This document shows positions 51,825-60,239 of a stretch of DNA of 64,000 nt, one piece after another. The stretch lies in assembly GCA_002393945.1 (NCBI GenBank), contig DGSO01000019.1, positions 66,879 through 130,878 on the forward strand, in the 5' to 3' direction. Position 1 is the stretch's first letter. Every line of letters begins with the position of its first letter. The stretch is from Bacteroidales bacterium UBA4360 (GTDB lineage: Bacteria > Bacteroidota > Bacteroidia > Bacteroidales > UBA932). Both the position numbers and the translations under genes were made by a program. The notes below the pieces were generated by a model. That model was not told the DNA's origin. It was given only the letters and a program-made list of their open reading frames with translations, and did no database searches.

Positions 51825-52523
51825 ATGAGATACTTTTTTACTGCCATCCTGTGTCTGGCATTCCTTTCGGGCTGTCAGACGCAGGATGTCAGTTCCTTTT
51901 GGAATAAGCATAGTCTGGATTATTCGGATATCGGCTCCGCGGAAGAACAGTTTGCCGACTTTGCCCTCCTCGCGGCATCGGCGCCGGAGCATGATGCCAT
52001 GATGGCTATGGACGTGCTTTTTGACAAGATGAAGCAGGATACCGTAGCTTATTACATTTACACTAATTGGATCGATGGTTCCTTCTACACTATTCTTTCA
52101 CCGTGCAGAAATGCGACCCTGTACTCAAAAGCAGTAGACAGGATAACGGGAGACGGAATCATGAATCCAAATGAGTGTGAGCCCTTCTTAAAAAAGAGGG
52201 AATGGATACAGTACAACCGCAAGGGCTCTTTGGCCACTGTCCCCGGATTGTACGCGAAGGGAACCCGCACACTGGTGCTGGTCCTGGACCTTGGCTGTCC
52301 CTCCTGCCGTGAAGCTTTGGAAAAACTGTCGGCAGATTCCCAGTGGGACGGCCTCAACAAAGTGGCCGTAGGCCTTGGAAACGGACCGGCTCCGGATGTC
52401 CAGGGGTGGGAGTATATCTTCCCGGAAAATGGCAGGGTGGTCTTCGATATACAAATGACGCCTGTCTATTTTGTGATTGCCGCAGACGGCACTGTTGAAA
52501 GCGGCTATACACCGGCACTTTAA
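51825..52523 (+). CDS. Thioredoxin-like lipoprotein
   Basis: A 232-residue lipoprotein (MRYFFTAILCLAFLSGC, Cys17) with an N-terminal helical region and a C-terminal thioredoxin-like domain. The redox motif is GCPSCREAL with Cys158 and Cys161, and the cis-proline region is QMTPVYFVIAADG near residues 212-224. The N-terminal half resembles the DUF5106-type region found with thioredoxins in Bacteroidota. It could repair disulfides in the many Cys-containing secreted proteins of this locus, such as the DUF4832 proteins. It starts six bases after lipoprotein B. Confidence 0.75.
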   Translation: MRYFFTAILCLAFLSGCQTQDVSSFWNKHSLDYSDIGSAEEQFADFALLAASAPEHDAMMAMDVLFDKMKQDTVAYYIYTNWIDGSFYTILSPCRNATLYSKAVDRITGDGIMNPNECEPFLKKREWIQYNRKGSLATVPGLYAKGTRTLVLVLDLGCPSCREALEKLSADSQWDGLNKVAVGLGNGPAPDVQGWEYIFPENGRVVFDIQMTPVYFVIAADGTVESGYTPAL

Positions 52524-52526
52524 ACA

Positions 52527-54089
52527 ATGAAAATGAAAAAGTTATTACTATCCATATCAGTTGTTGTGACCTCAATGACACTTGTTACCCTGGCATCATC
52601 CTGCACCACGCATGACGGGAATGAAGAAGATGTCGAGGAGCCCGTACAGCCTGAGGACGATGGCAAGCCCAAGCCGGGCGACTACACTTTCACCGTATCT
52701 CCACTAAAAGGTCAGTGGGAACCCGGAGACCAGATTCACATTCACGGTTCCTATGGCCCTGCAGCAGAAGTGTACACCCTGAAGGCAGCGAATATCTCTG
52801 CCGATGGCAAGACCGCCACCTTAAAACTTGACTCCATCCTTGACTATCTGACAACCCCGGACAATCTGTATGCATCATGGCCCGCCTCTGCCGTTCGTGC
52901 TGAAGAAGGCTTGATGGACGCTACAACAACCTTCTCCGTGGCCAACATTCTCTTTGCGCAGGCATATCTGGAAGGCACGAACTTTACCTTTGACGATGCC
53001 TGTGCAGCCATATCATTCTCTGTCACCGGAGGCTACGACCGCATGCTGATTGCCGGATCTCAGCGTCCCGGACTGCGTTTCACCGAGTATACCAACGAGC
53101 ACTCTTCTGCGCAGACCAGTTTCACCAAGGTGGTATCCGACGGATATCCCTTCCGCGAGGAGCCCCTTGCATCGGATGGAGAAACCACAACGCTCTGGTT
53201 CCCCGGAGGGGCAGTTCTAAAAGGCGGCTTCACCTTGTACTTCGGCAAAAATGGAGACTGGCCGGTGGCATATACATATGGCGAGGACGTGAACCTGAAG
53301 GCCGGCAAAACCCTGGAACTTGGCAATATAACCTCTAAACTTACAGCCTATGACGGCCCGGCGCCTAAAATGCCAGAAATGGGCAAAAGGACCAAGTACA
53401 CCGTAGAGTTCAATGAGCTTTCCGGACTGTACCTCAGTGCAGACGAAACCTTCCTTTGGGGAGTCGGCGACAATGGAGACCTTGCCAGAATATCCTTTGA
53501 AGGGAAGCTCCTGCAAAGCAAGTTTTCCATTGGCGGGGATTCAGAAGCCGTAACTATCAATCCAGAAACCGGAGACCTTCTCATAGGTCTTGAGCCGAAC
53601 GGAGTAGGCGTCGTAAAAGCCCCCGAATTCAACACCAAGGTAAAAACCTTATTCAATATAGCTGACGCCAAGAATTTTGGGAATGCAGGCATGGAAGGTC
53701 TTACTTATTATAAAGACGGCCTTGTATACGCCGGCACCCAGACAGGTTCCTACCTCTATCTGTGCAATCTTGAAACAGGCGAAGTTCTTTGGAGAAAAGG
53801 TTTGAGGGAAATGTACGGGACCATAACCGAAATAGCCGATTTGTACTACGATCCCCTTACAGACTGGCTATGGGTAATTGATTCTGAATCAAGGCGCTTC
53901 TTTGCGCTCACTGGAGATGCCGAATCCATGCTGGGTTTCTATTCCGTAAAGGGAATAGAGAATCCCGAATCCATTTGTGTAGACCACACCCATAGCTGTA
54001 TCTGGGTTGCCGATGACTATGGTTCCACCTCATACCTGTACCGTTTTGACTTTACGGGACTGGACGATGCTATTGTAAATACGAAATAA
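52527..54089 (+). CDS. Lipoprotein with N-terminal beta domain and SdiA-regulated-type propeller
   Basis: A 520-residue lipoprotein (lipobox near SSC, about residue 25) with an acidic linker. Residues 50-275 form a beta-rich region with fimbrillin-like features (WEPGDQIHIHGSYG, DNLYASWPASAV, LWFPGGAVLKGGFTLYFG). From about residue 285 there is a beta-propeller of the SdiA-regulated / NHL type (NELSGLYLSADETFLWGVGD, EAVTINPETGDLLIGLE, GMEGLTYYKDGLVYAG, DLYYDPLTDWLWVIDSES). Propellers of this type bind ligands or hydrolyse phosphoesters; which applies here is unknown. The domain fusion in a PUL is unusual. It is the last gene before a new promoter at 54158. Confidence 0.72.
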   Translation: MKMKKLLLSISVVVTSMTLVTLASSCTTHDGNEEDVEEPVQPEDDGKPKPGDYTFTVSPLKGQWEPGDQIHIHGSYGPAAEVYTLKAANISADGKTATLKLDSILDYLTTPDNLYASWPASAVRAEEGLMDATTTFSVANILFAQAYLEGTNFTFDDACAAISFSVTGGYDRMLIAGSQRPGLRFTEYTNEHSSAQTSFTKVVSDGYPFREEPLASDGETTTLWFPGGAVLKGGFTLYFGKNGDWPVAYTYGEDVNLKAGKTLELGNITSKLTAYDGPAPKMPEMGKRTKYTVEFNELSGLYLSADETFLWGVGDNGDLARISFEGKLLQSKFSIGGDSEAVTINPETGDLLIGLEPNGVGVVKAPEFNTKVKTLFNIADAKNFGNAGMEGLTYYKDGLVYAGTQTGSYLYLCNLETGEVLWRKGLREMYGTITEIADLYYDPLTDWLWVIDSESRRFFALTGDAESMLGFYSVKGIENPESICVDHTHSCIWVADDYGSTSYLYRFDFTGLDDAIVNTK

Positions 54090-54157
54090 AGACATCATTC
54101 GAAATGTTCCGAAACGGTATTTTGAAACAAAGCGTAACTTAATCGGAATATTATCAA

Positions 54158-54165
54158 TATATTTG
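54158..54165 (+). promoter_or_regulatory. Internal PUL promoter -7 element
   Basis: TATATTTG matches TAnnTTTG in a 128-base intergenic region, 52 bases before the three-domain lipoprotein gene. It suggests the last third of the locus has its own transcript. No standard-spaced TTG is seen. Confidence 0.6.
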
Positions 54166-54217
54166 TATGGAACAATAGACCAAACTACTGATACACTGAA
54201 CATAACTAACAAACACC

Positions 54218-56308
54218 ATGAAAAACTTTCCCAAATATCTGTTCTTCGCAGTTGTAGCGGCCATTGGGCTCGTCTCGTGCGAAAAGGAGAAAGGAAATCC
54301 TCTGCTGAACCCTGAAGGAAGTCCGGTCAAGTTTACTTTCTCTGCAACGGAAGATTCCGAGACCTCAGCAACACTTAAGGTGGTTGCCGACGTCCCTGTA
54401 CCGGCCGATGTTACCATCTCTCTTGCAGCGGATGCCAGCAACACTATGACAGAAATGACTTTCCCTTCGGAACTCATCGTCAAGAAAGGTGAGACCGAAG
54501 CTACGTGCAAACTTACTGTAGACAAGGACGCACTGACTCCTGGAGTCACATACCAGGCAATCATAGTTGCTTCACTGGCTGACGTCCCTTTCGGAAAGGT
54601 TTCGATTCTTAAGATTTCTATCCCCATTCCTCCGCCGGTTCTGGTTGACGGAGACCCCTCTGACTGGTCCAAACTTCCCGGTGACTATGTAACCGAGATG
54701 ATCTGCTCTGAAAGCGCCGAACTGACAGGTCTCAAGAGCGCCAAGGTATTCTACGACGACAAGCTTTACGTGATTCTTGAAGTTTCTGACGAAGCTCTTG
54801 AGCAGGGTGTAACAGACGGCAAACTGCGCCTGCATTTCTTCTTTGACGGAGACAACAGCAAGGCCGATGGCTACTATCATAAGTGGACGGATCCCGCAAT
54901 CGACTGCATGCTTGAAGGCAAGATGACGAACGGCGGAACATGGTGCGCCTTAGGATCCAGCTACTACAAATGGACAGGTACAGACCCCAATGTCTGGAGC
55001 GGTTCTTGGACTTCGGCCGATATCACACCCACCTTTGAATATGCCGGAAAGGATAACTATTACGAGTGCTCCATGGATTACTCCACGTATCCCGGTGGCC
55101 TTGGCAAGGTTATCGGAATGGGCTTCGACATCCAGGATGGCGGTTACAACATTACAGGATTCCTGCCCAGCGCAGGACCGCTTGCCCAGGTGGTGAAGAA
55201 TGGCGAGGCCATCCCCGAAGAACCCGGAGTGGTTCCTGTTGTAGACGGAGACTTTTCCGAATGGAAGAGTATTCCTTCCATCCCCGGCGACGGAGCCTTG
55301 AACGTAATGAAGATGGCCCAGACAGAAGATATGGTATACTTCTATCTGGAAGTAAAGAAAACAGAAGACGTCAAACTTGACGAAACCATGTCATTCGCTC
55401 ACAAGATCATGCTCTGTTTTGACAACGGAGACGGCAAGGGAGAATTTGGTGGAGAGCCTTGGGGCGGAGCAGGCTATGACAAGATTGTCGATATCTGGCT
55501 CATGCAGAATGGCGTTCCCAACATGATAACCTGGGGCCTCGACGGTTTCCTGCACAAGGAGGCCGACGGCGATGATATCCAGAAATATGAATTCTGCTTC
55601 AAGAAGTCTGCGGTTTCGGCTCTTGGCGGAGACTGCTTCCAGTATGGCGCATTCATCAACACCCAGCGCGTAGACAAATCCACCGGTACAGAGGTATGGG
55701 AAGGTGAAGACACCGCACGTATCGGCAGCGCTCCGGCTCTTGACCAGCCCATGGCTGTGCAGGGAGAACTTCCCGAACCGGAACTTGTAACTATCAGTAT
55801 TGACGGCGATATGGCAGAATGGGCTGACGTCGCAGCCTCCGTATCCGATACTGACGGCCCCATCCTTGTATTCAAGGCCACTTATGACGCTGAATACCTG
55901 TACTTCTACAATAAGAGAACCTGGCATGACGGTCTTTGGGGAGGTGGTTACTACTACTTTGAAATCGACACTGACAATGACGCTTCTACCGTTGTGGCTG
56001 ATGTCAACGGCAACACTCCCGCCAAGGGCGTTGACCAGTGGATGTACCTCTTCCTGTTCACCGGTGAAGCTGGTGCCCCCACATTTGCAGCCGCACCTGA
56101 AGGAGGCGCAGTTCCTGAGACCTTGTTAACCAATGTGATTGCTAACGGAGCCACGGACAAAACGGTCATCGAAACGGAAGTGCGCGTGCCCCGAGCCAAT
56201 CTTGGTGTGAAGAAGGGTGATATCATAAGGGTTTATACCTGGGGAAACAAGAGCGGCGGCAATCTTAAATCAAAAGGCTTGGGCATTCCCATCAGACTTT
56301 CTAAGTAA
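54218..56308 (+). CDS. Large lipoprotein with three CBM9-like domains
   Basis: A 696-residue lipoprotein (MKNFPKYLFFAVVAAIGLVSC, Cys21). Residues 35-138 form a beta-sandwich of the Calx-beta/DUF1735-like kind (PVKFTFSATED, then GVTYQAIIVAS). Three CBM9-like domains follow, opening at VDGDPSDWSKL (about 143-153), VDGDFSEWKSI (342-352) and IDGDMAEWADV (528-538). Each is about 180-190 residues and each keeps the DGDxxxW core. This is the longest surface protein of the locus apart from SusC and probably a multivalent glycan-binding protein. Its domains are related to those in lipoproteins A and B. A hairpin follows at 56332-56356. Confidence 0.83.
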   Translation: MKNFPKYLFFAVVAAIGLVSCEKEKGNPLLNPEGSPVKFTFSATEDSETSATLKVVADVPVPADVTISLAADASNTMTEMTFPSELIVKKGETEATCKLTVDKDALTPGVTYQAIIVASLADVPFGKVSILKISIPIPPPVLVDGDPSDWSKLPGDYVTEMICSESAELTGLKSAKVFYDDKLYVILEVSDEALEQGVTDGKLRLHFFFDGDNSKADGYYHKWTDPAIDCMLEGKMTNGGTWCALGSSYYKWTGTDPNVWSGSWTSADITPTFEYAGKDNYYECSMDYSTYPGGLGKVIGMGFDIQDGGYNITGFLPSAGPLAQVVKNGEAIPEEPGVVPVVDGDFSEWKSIPSIPGDGALNVMKMAQTEDMVYFYLEVKKTEDVKLDETMSFAHKIMLCFDNGDGKGEFGGEPWGGAGYDKIVDIWLMQNGVPNMITWGLDGFLHKEADGDDIQKYEFCFKKSAVSALGGDCFQYGAFINTQRVDKSTGTEVWEGEDTARIGSAPALDQPMAVQGELPEPELVTISIDGDMAEWADVAASVSDTDGPILVFKATYDAEYLYFYNKRTWHDGLWGGGYYYFEIDTDNDASTVVADVNGNTPAKGVDQWMYLFLFTGEAGAPTFAAAPEGGAVPETLLTNVIANGATDKTVIETEVRVPRANLGVKKGDIIRVYTWGNKSGGNLKSKGLGIPIRLSK

Positions 56309-56331
56309 AGATTCTCAATTTAATGATTGCA

Positions 56332-56356
56332 TGAAGCCGGCTTCTGGCCGGCTTCA
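56332..56356 (+). terminator. Perfect hairpin after the three-domain lipoprotein
   Basis: TGAAGCCGGC (56332-56341) pairs fully with GCCGGCTTCA (56347-56356) around a five-base loop. The downstream sequence TATATAAAGG is AT-rich but not a T tract, so it may be a weak terminator or an mRNA-stabilising structure. Confidence 0.55.
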
Positions 56357-56371
56357 TATATAAAGGATTGT

Positions 56372-57748
56372 ATGATAAAACGATACTTCTATATACTGAC
56401 AATCATAGCCTCCATTGCCGCAATGGCTTGGAGCTGTAATACCACAAACCCTGGAGGAGATAGTCCGACAGTGACTGATCCTGCAAGCCTTGAAGACCTC
56501 AAATCAAGTGTTCCGGTAACGGACGACTGGATTTGGGACGAAAAACCGGAGATTACCATCCATATTGAAAACCCAAATCCGGTAGCAGTTACAGCCGATA
56601 TCATGGTAAGGATAACCACGGACCTTAAAGCATCAGTGGAGACCATAGAAACTCAAGAGGAGATTCCGGCAAAAGCAAGTAGGGATATCGTAGTGACATC
56701 ATCGAAGAAGTTGGATCCGGGTTTTTATAAAGCAGGCTGCTTTGTTAATAAGCAGACGGCAAAGTATTTCTTCTTCGGCATTTCCCCCACCAAGATGACG
56801 ATAGCTCCGGACAAGCAGGCCGATTTTGACGAGTTCTGGGAGGCGGCGAAAGCCCAGCTTCCAAAGCTTGACGAAAGCACGGTTACGCTGACGGAAATAA
56901 GCAAGAAGAACAGCTCGAACTGTAAGGTATACCTTGTGGAGATGCAGTCCGTTCCGGACGGGCCGGACGGCGAACCGGTGATTGTCCGCGGGTACTACCT
57001 TGAGCCACAGGACGGAAAGAAACATCCTGTCATCATGCATTTCTACGGCTATGACACGCTGAAGAACCCTTCCAAGCTTTCCTGCCCGTCAGGAAACAGC
57101 GGGGAATATGCAGAGTTCTACCTGTCACACCGCGGCCAGTACATAAACCACCGCACTGCGGCCAAGCGTGAAGACGGCATTGAGAAGGATTTTGAAAACA
57201 TCTACGGAGACTGGTTTGCTTTTAACTTCGGCAAGAAGGACGGCTACTACTATCGCGGCGCCTTCATGGATTGCGTACAGGCGGTACGGTTCATGGCCAC
57301 AAGGAACACCAGCGACATGAACAACCTCTTTGCCGAGGGCTCCAGCCAGGGCGGCGCACTCAGCTATGCCGCAGCAGCACTGAGCGACTATCCCTTCACG
57401 GCAATTGCTCCCAACGTGGCTTTCCTTGGGGATTTCCCCGATTATTTCAAGATCGTATCCTGGCCCGGAGACGTAGCAAAGGCAAACAAAGGCTCCATGA
57501 CGGATGAAGAGATGTATGCCTTCCTGTCCTATTTTGACACAAAAAACCTGGCAACGCGTATTTCCTGCGCCGTCTACGCAACAAGCGGTCTCCAGGACGG
57601 GACCTGCCCTCCGAGAACCAATACGGCTCCTTTCCTGAACCTCAAGAGCACGGACAAGGAAATGCATTATTATCCCAAGATGCAGCATTCATATCCGCCG
57701 AACTGGACCAACGACATAATGAAGTATTTCAAAGACAGAATCAAATAA
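56372..57748 (+). CDS. CE7-like acetyl esterase lipoprotein
   Basis: A 458-residue exported protein starting at ATG 56372 (MIKRYFYILTIIASIAAMAWSC, lipobox Cys22). Residues 30-140 form a beta domain. The rest is an alpha/beta hydrolase of the acetyl xylan esterase (AXE1, CE7) type, with GYYLEPQDGKKHPVIMHFYG, the nucleophile in AEGSSQGGALSYA (Ser325), the acid in GLQDGTCPP and the His in MQHSYPPN. Family members remove acetyl groups from sugars. In a galactosamine-type locus it may remove O- or N-acetyl groups from the glycan; this is inference. The next gene begins one base after its stop. Confidence 0.85.
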   Translation: MIKRYFYILTIIASIAAMAWSCNTTNPGGDSPTVTDPASLEDLKSSVPVTDDWIWDEKPEITIHIENPNPVAVTADIMVRITTDLKASVETIETQEEIPAKASRDIVVTSSKKLDPGFYKAGCFVNKQTAKYFFFGISPTKMTIAPDKQADFDEFWEAAKAQLPKLDESTVTLTEISKKNSSNCKVYLVEMQSVPDGPDGEPVIVRGYYLEPQDGKKHPVIMHFYGYDTLKNPSKLSCPSGNSGEYAEFYLSHRGQYINHRTAAKREDGIEKDFENIYGDWFAFNFGKKDGYYYRGAFMDCVQAVRFMATRNTSDMNNLFAEGSSQGGALSYAAAALSDYPFTAIAPNVAFLGDFPDYFKIVSWPGDVAKANKGSMTDEEMYAFLSYFDTKNLATRISCAVYATSGLQDGTCPPRTNTAPFLNLKSTDKEMHYYPKMQHSYPPNWTNDIMKYFKDRIK

Positions 57749-57749
57749 A

Positions 57750-59030
57750 ATGAAACACTTCCCCCTGTACATACTGATGCTGCCTCTTTTCGTATTCTGC
57801 TCCTGCAGGGAAGAAAAAACCGACGAGGCCAAGACATATGAGGACTATACGCGGGTTTCAATTAAATCGGAGATCACGCACGTTCAACCTATGACGGGCA
57901 TAGTGCTTTGGACAGACAGCGGTTCAAAGACAAAAAAATATGTCCAGCTGGAGTTTTCATACATGCTGTACAACGACGTATGCAAGGGGAAAGACGTCTA
58001 TGACTGGTCTGTCGTGGACAATCTTCTGGATGCCGTAGCTTCACGCGGGCATCAGGCCGTCCTCCGCTTCCGCTACACATACGTCGGAAAATCATGCTCC
58101 GTCCCAGACTATATCAAGGCCCTTCCGGATTATGAAGCACTCACGGCAAAGGCCGAAGGACGCAACACTGAGTACCCCGACTGGCGATGCCCTGAACTGC
58201 AGCGCTTCCACCTGGAGTTTCACCGGCGCTTTGCGGAAAGATATGACAAGGACCCCAGACTGGCATTCCTTGAAACCGGATTCGGTCACTGGGCAGAGTA
58301 CCATGTATATGACGGCAAGTTCATAGCCGGGCGGACATTCCCTTCCAAGGACTTCCAAAGCACGTTCCTGGGCTCCATGGACAACTGGTTCAAGGATACA
58401 CCATGGATGATCTCCATAGATGCGGCAGACGGTTATTACAGTCCGTTTGAGTCAGAGGCCGAACTGCTGAAGAACGGTTTCGGGAACTTTGACGACTCCT
58501 TTATGTGCGAGGAGCATGACGGCTACAATACACGCTGCTGGAAGTTTTTCGGAGAAGAACGATACAAGGATTCTCCTTTCGGCGGCGAATTCAGCTACTA
58601 TTCAGATTATGACCAGAAGCACGCGCTTGACAAGGCCGGAATGTATGGCCGCGTGTTTGAGGATGAGGTTGCAAAATTCCATATGACATTCATTATCGGC
58701 AATGACCAGCCCGGAAAACAGTCAGAAGACCGTATTGAGGAGGCTGCCATGTCCATGGGTTATCGTTTTGTTGTAAAGGATTTCTGCATAAAAGAAGGAA
58801 CGGGCGCCGCGGTAATGATTTCAAATGAGGGCGTAGCTCCCATTTACCGTGACGCATACGTCGCCGTTGACGGCAGGAAGGGAGCCTATAATCTCCGCAA
58901 CCTGATGCCCGGAGAATCCCAATGGGTGGAGATAGAAAACAACGCCGTGTCCGCCGCATCAAAGATAACGATTGAATGCGACCATCTTGTAAAGGGGCAG
59001 GAAATCCAGTTTGAGGCCAATACTATTTAA
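57750..59030 (+). CDS. DUF4832-like lipoprotein 3, divergent candidate glycoside hydrolase
   Basis: A 426-residue lipoprotein (MKHFPLYILMLPLFVFCSC) that is a distant paralogue of the two DUF4832 proteins at 48230 and 49631. The NPERGFY block is replaced by HVQPMTGIVLW. The barrel landmarks remain: HQAVLRFRYTYVG, LAFLETGFGHWAEYHVYDG (171-189) with Glu183, FDDSFMCEEHDG, and SPFGGEFSYY (275-284) with Glu280. The two glutamates are 97 residues apart. A short C-terminal beta domain follows. Retention of both glutamates despite heavy divergence supports a catalytic role. It may act on a different linkage. Confidence 0.75.
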   Translation: MKHFPLYILMLPLFVFCSCREEKTDEAKTYEDYTRVSIKSEITHVQPMTGIVLWTDSGSKTKKYVQLEFSYMLYNDVCKGKDVYDWSVVDNLLDAVASRGHQAVLRFRYTYVGKSCSVPDYIKALPDYEALTAKAEGRNTEYPDWRCPELQRFHLEFHRRFAERYDKDPRLAFLETGFGHWAEYHVYDGKFIAGRTFPSKDFQSTFLGSMDNWFKDTPWMISIDAADGYYSPFESEAELLKNGFGNFDDSFMCEEHDGYNTRCWKFFGEERYKDSPFGGEFSYYSDYDQKHALDKAGMYGRVFEDEVAKFHMTFIIGNDQPGKQSEDRIEEAAMSMGYRFVVKDFCIKEGTGAAVMISNEGVAPIYRDAYVAVDGRKGAYNLRNLMPGESQWVEIENNAVSAASKITIECDHLVKGQEIQFEANTI

Positions 59031-59043
59031 TTATCTGTTATTC

Positions 59044-60171
59044 ATGAAACGACATATCATTATCACTGCACTTGCGTCGGCCATGGTCTTTTCCTGCAAA
59101 CAGGCGGAAGAAAAGCCACTCCAGTACTATCAGACGCCTTTCACCTACGACATTGCGAAGGTTGAGATGCCGCCGGTGACAAACGAAGTGAAGAACGTCA
59201 TCATAATGATCGGCGACGGCATGGGGCTGGAGCAGGTTAGCTGCGCATGGGTGCTCAACCACGGGAAACTGAACCTTGACAGTTTTCCGTCCATCGGCCT
59301 TTCCAGGACCTATTGCACCAACCAGCTCATAACGGACTCCGGGGCCGGCGGGACGGCCATCTCCTCCGGAATAAAGACAGGCTACAGCCACGTGGGAACA
59401 GCTGCCGATTCCACCGACGTGCCGTCCGTACTGGCAAAGGCCCGCGAACTCGGCAAGAAGACCGGCATCGCCGTCACCTGCCATTTTGCCGATGCAACGC
59501 CCTGCGACTTCGCCTGCCACAATGAATACCGCTACAATCAGGAAGACCTTATTGCCGATTATGTCGAATGCGGAGTGGACTACCTCTCCGGCGGCGGACT
59601 TGACTGGTTCACGACCAAACGCACTGACGGGCGCGACATTACTAAGGAAATGGCCGCCGCGGGATATACCGTAGCCATCACGGAGGACGAACTCATGCAG
59701 GCCGGACTGCCCGTAATCGGCATACTTGCTCCGGACAACCTCCCTGTTGCGACGGAGCGCGGGGACCTTTACCGCCATACAGTCATGCGTGGCCTTGACC
59801 TTCTTTCTCAGGGCGAGAACGGCTTTGTGATGATGCTGGAAGGCTCCTGCATAGACGACTGGCTGCACGGAAATGACATCGGCAAGGCGATGGAGGAGCT
59901 TTTGGACTTTGACCGCACCATAGGCGATGTCCTTCAGTGGGCGGCAAAGGACGGGCATACGCTCGTGGTCGTCACTGCCGACCATGCCACCGGCTGCCTG
60001 ACGCTCCAGGACGGGAACCTTGAAGACGGCAGAATCGGCGTGAATTTTGCCAGCGAAAGCCATAACGGCATTGCCGTGCCTGTCTATGCCTGGGGGCCCG
60101 GCAGCGACAAGTTCTACGGCATACGTGAAAACGATGAATGGGGAAGGCTGATTGCTTCCTTTGTAAAATAG
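59044..60171 (+). CDS. Alkaline phosphatase (PhoA superfamily) lipoprotein
   Basis: A 375-residue alkaline phosphatase with lipoprotein signal (MKRHIIITALASAMVFSC). Active-site blocks are in order: IMIGDGMG (55-61) for the first metal Asp, TDSGAGGTAISSG with the nucleophile Ser99 (the usual TDSAAGAT with small changes), HFADATPCDF, MLEGSCIDDWLHGND with the metal ligands, TADHATG, and the final His in ESHNGIAVPVYAWG. It hydrolyses phosphomonoesters outside the cytoplasm. The ATG at 59044 gives the signal peptide directly. With the two tyrosine-phosphatase-like lipoproteins it makes three secreted phosphatases in one PUL. Confidence 0.9.
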   Translation: MKRHIIITALASAMVFSCKQAEEKPLQYYQTPFTYDIAKVEMPPVTNEVKNVIIMIGDGMGLEQVSCAWVLNHGKLNLDSFPSIGLSRTYCTNQLITDSGAGGTAISSGIKTGYSHVGTAADSTDVPSVLAKARELGKKTGIAVTCHFADATPCDFACHNEYRYNQEDLIADYVECGVDYLSGGGLDWFTTKRTDGRDITKEMAAAGYTVAITEDELMQAGLPVIGILAPDNLPVATERGDLYRHTVMRGLDLLSQGENGFVMMLEGSCIDDWLHGNDIGKAMEELLDFDRTIGDVLQWAAKDGHTLVVVTADHATGCLTLQDGNLEDGRIGVNFASESHNGIAVPVYAWGPGSDKFYGIRENDEWGRLIASFVK

Positions 60172-60181
60172 ATTCTTCGAC

Positions 60182-60239
60182 AAGCTCAGAATGACAACAA
60201 AAGCTCAGAATGACAACTAAAAGCTTAGAATAACAATGG
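60182..60239. repeat. Three imperfect tandem copies of an intergenic repeat
   Basis: Units AAGCTCAGAATGACAACAA (60182-60200), AAGCTCAGAATGACAACTAA (60201-60220) and the decayed AAGCTTAGAATAACAATGG (60221-60239) follow TTCTTCGAC at 60173-60181. The core TTCGACAAGCTCAGAATGACA is a repeat seen between genes in many bacterial genomes; its minus-strand reading gives the familiar peptide HSELVEES. The last unit supplies the ATG of the next gene. Confidence 0.75.
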
